DNA from: Triatoma infestans
Lineage: Eukaryota > Arthropoda > Insecta > Hemiptera > Reduviidae
Assembly: GCA_011037195.1 (NCBI GenBank)
Contig: JAAEAF010002786.1
Span: 62,001 to 126,000, forward strand
DNA length: 64,000 bases
Reading direction: 5' to 3'
The notes below the pieces were generated by a model. It searched no databases, was not told the origin of the DNA, and was given only the letters and a program-made list of their open reading frames with translations. Shown here piece by piece: positions 62,881 to 64,000 of this stretch. How positions within the stretch are numbered: position 1 is the first letter of the stretch; each line of letters starts with the position of its first letter. A program made the translations under genes and the position numbers.

Positions 62881-64000
62881 AAATCTATTTTAAAAACCAC
62901 CATTCTGACAATAGCATGAACACAAAATTCGTGAAGTAAATTGACTGTAATTGTTGTAAATTAATCAAGTAAAGACCTTAGAAGATTACATCACGAAAAT
63001 TTTATATCCCACGAACATAGAAATTATGAAGGCTGTACGATGATATCTTATCCAGTTACAAGGAAAAGAACGATTTGTTGTGAGTACAGTCCGGGTAACA
63101 CTAATATCAAAATTATCAAAATACTAATAAGCTTAATATCCAATTAATGATCAATTATCTGTTGTCAACATATTATTAACAGTTATGAATATTCGTCGCC
63201 GTATGTGTTGCTCTACATGGAAAACTTATGCTCCACTGATTGTAGGAAATTTTGAGAGAAAGCATGAAATCACTGCCTCTATGTAGTGGAAATGAATCCA
63301 TTTTTACTAAAGTACTACGGTTTTCTTTTCAACTCATTGGGCCTATTGTAGCCTTATTGAGCCTATTGTTAACAGTCTTTTTTTCGGCAAATAGCTCTCG
63401 CTTTGTCAACGGTGGGAGGAGAATTAGGCTAATGGTGATAATGCACTAACCAACAGTAATGGAAATCTTAAAACTGAAAGTTTCGATTCAAATCAGAAAA
63501 CGTGTAAAGCAGCCTGTGTTTTAATACTTCCAATTTTTATTACTGCCGTTAGAGGAAGTATACGCAGGATTGAATATAAATTGAATTATAAGTGTATGTG
63601 TATGGAATTGTAACTGTACTCCTTCTTTTTCACTTCCCGCTTTTTCGCAATTTTATACGCAAAGCTAGAGCCTGACTCGAATCCATTAGGAAAGAAAAGA
63701 TAAAAATAAACAAACTGCGATCAAATCGCACAACTGACTGCGAGTTGTCTCAAATGTTCCTGGTCTCGAGACTGCAGTGACTGTCGAGTCTCAGAAAACT
63801 ATCTCAAGAGCGAAAATGCTCTCAAATGGACAACACCATGAGACTGATGTCGAGACTTTGTCTCTAGTGGGCACTTAGCATAACAACTGACAATCACTAA
63901 CTAACCACTAACTAACAACTAACACTAACCTGCTGACAATCTAACAACACTGTCCTACTGTCGGGTGAATGTTTCACAACAATATCTGCACTATCATAAA
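62881..64000. other. unassigned DNA to window end
   Basis: No gene is supported. 'TTAGAAGATTACATCACG' (62979-62996) echoes 13974-13990. A short RptA end ('TTACTGCCGTTAGAGGAAGT') lies at 63539-63558. 63890-63945 has several 'CTAACAACTAAC'-like repeats. The open frame 63252-63449 has no domain. Confidence 0.4.

Overview
The window looks like repeat-rich, gene-poor nuclear DNA of an animal, most likely an arthropod and probably an insect. It is strongly AT-rich. Every protein similarity I can read belongs to a transposable element: RTE-like, jockey/CR1-like and RNase H-tailed LINEs, a SETMAR-type mariner, a Helitron helicase and a Ginger/KRBA2-like integrase. There are tRNA-derived SINEs and many (CA)n tracts. 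No host gene, rRNA gene or functional tRNA gene could be supported, and no bacterial, viral or CRISPR features were seen. All protein-level calls come from motif recognition by eye.

Layout. 0-2.5 kb: decayed LINE 3' pieces. 2.5-5.9 kb: an almost complete 3.3-kb RTE-like LINE with an 11-bp target-site duplication, a hairpin-rich 5' end and three frameshifts. 5.9-9.6 kb: two palindromic elements carrying hammerhead-ribozyme-like cores, one with a 14-bp target duplication, and a perfect 46-bp palindrome. 9.6-12.6 kb: the best copy of the dominant repeat, called RptA here, then unassigned DNA. 12.6-13.1 kb: a 511-bp Ginger-like MITE. 14.4-15.6 kb: a SINE and more ribozyme-bearing arms. 17.3-19.3 kb: a further ribozyme element and a mariner with both TIRs. 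21-22.2 kb: a solo LTR, a SINE with target duplication and a palindromic element. 23-34 kb: RptA copies in AT-rich DNA. 34.2-35.6 kb: two LINE 3' fragments. 37-42 kb: ribozyme elements, including a 70-bp tandem pair and a 446-bp palindrome, and head-to-tail RptA. 43-44 kb: an RNase H LINE relic. 45.6-46.6 kb: a Helitron relic. 46.6-52.3 kb: RptA copies, a GC-rich promoter-like block and a 0.68-kb tandem duplication. 54.4-55.6 kb: a poly(A)-tailed 5'-truncated LINE. 56.0-58.1 kb: a non-coding LTR element with a GCTAGC-rich array. 58.25-58.7 kb: a second Ginger-like copy interrupted by a ribozyme element. 59-64 kb: ribozyme-like and RptA pieces, a GC-rich block and a LINE tail.

The most interesting system is a set of short, mostly palindromic insertions in several unrelated sequence families. 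At least five families carry the hammerhead-like plan CUGANGA / stem II / GAAA, followed by a tiny self-complementary stem III (ACGU or ACCGGU). Such type I hammerheads with minimal stem III are known from Penelope-like retroelements. I infer that these insertions are the non-coding terminal regions of such elements; no Penelope reverse transcriptase or GIY-YIG endonuclease is visible here. The second notable item is RptA, about 1 kb, with a 15-bp inverted pair near its ends, an internal (CA)n, a 3' hairpin and head-to-tail copies. This architecture recalls Helentron-associated HINE/DINE-1 repeats.
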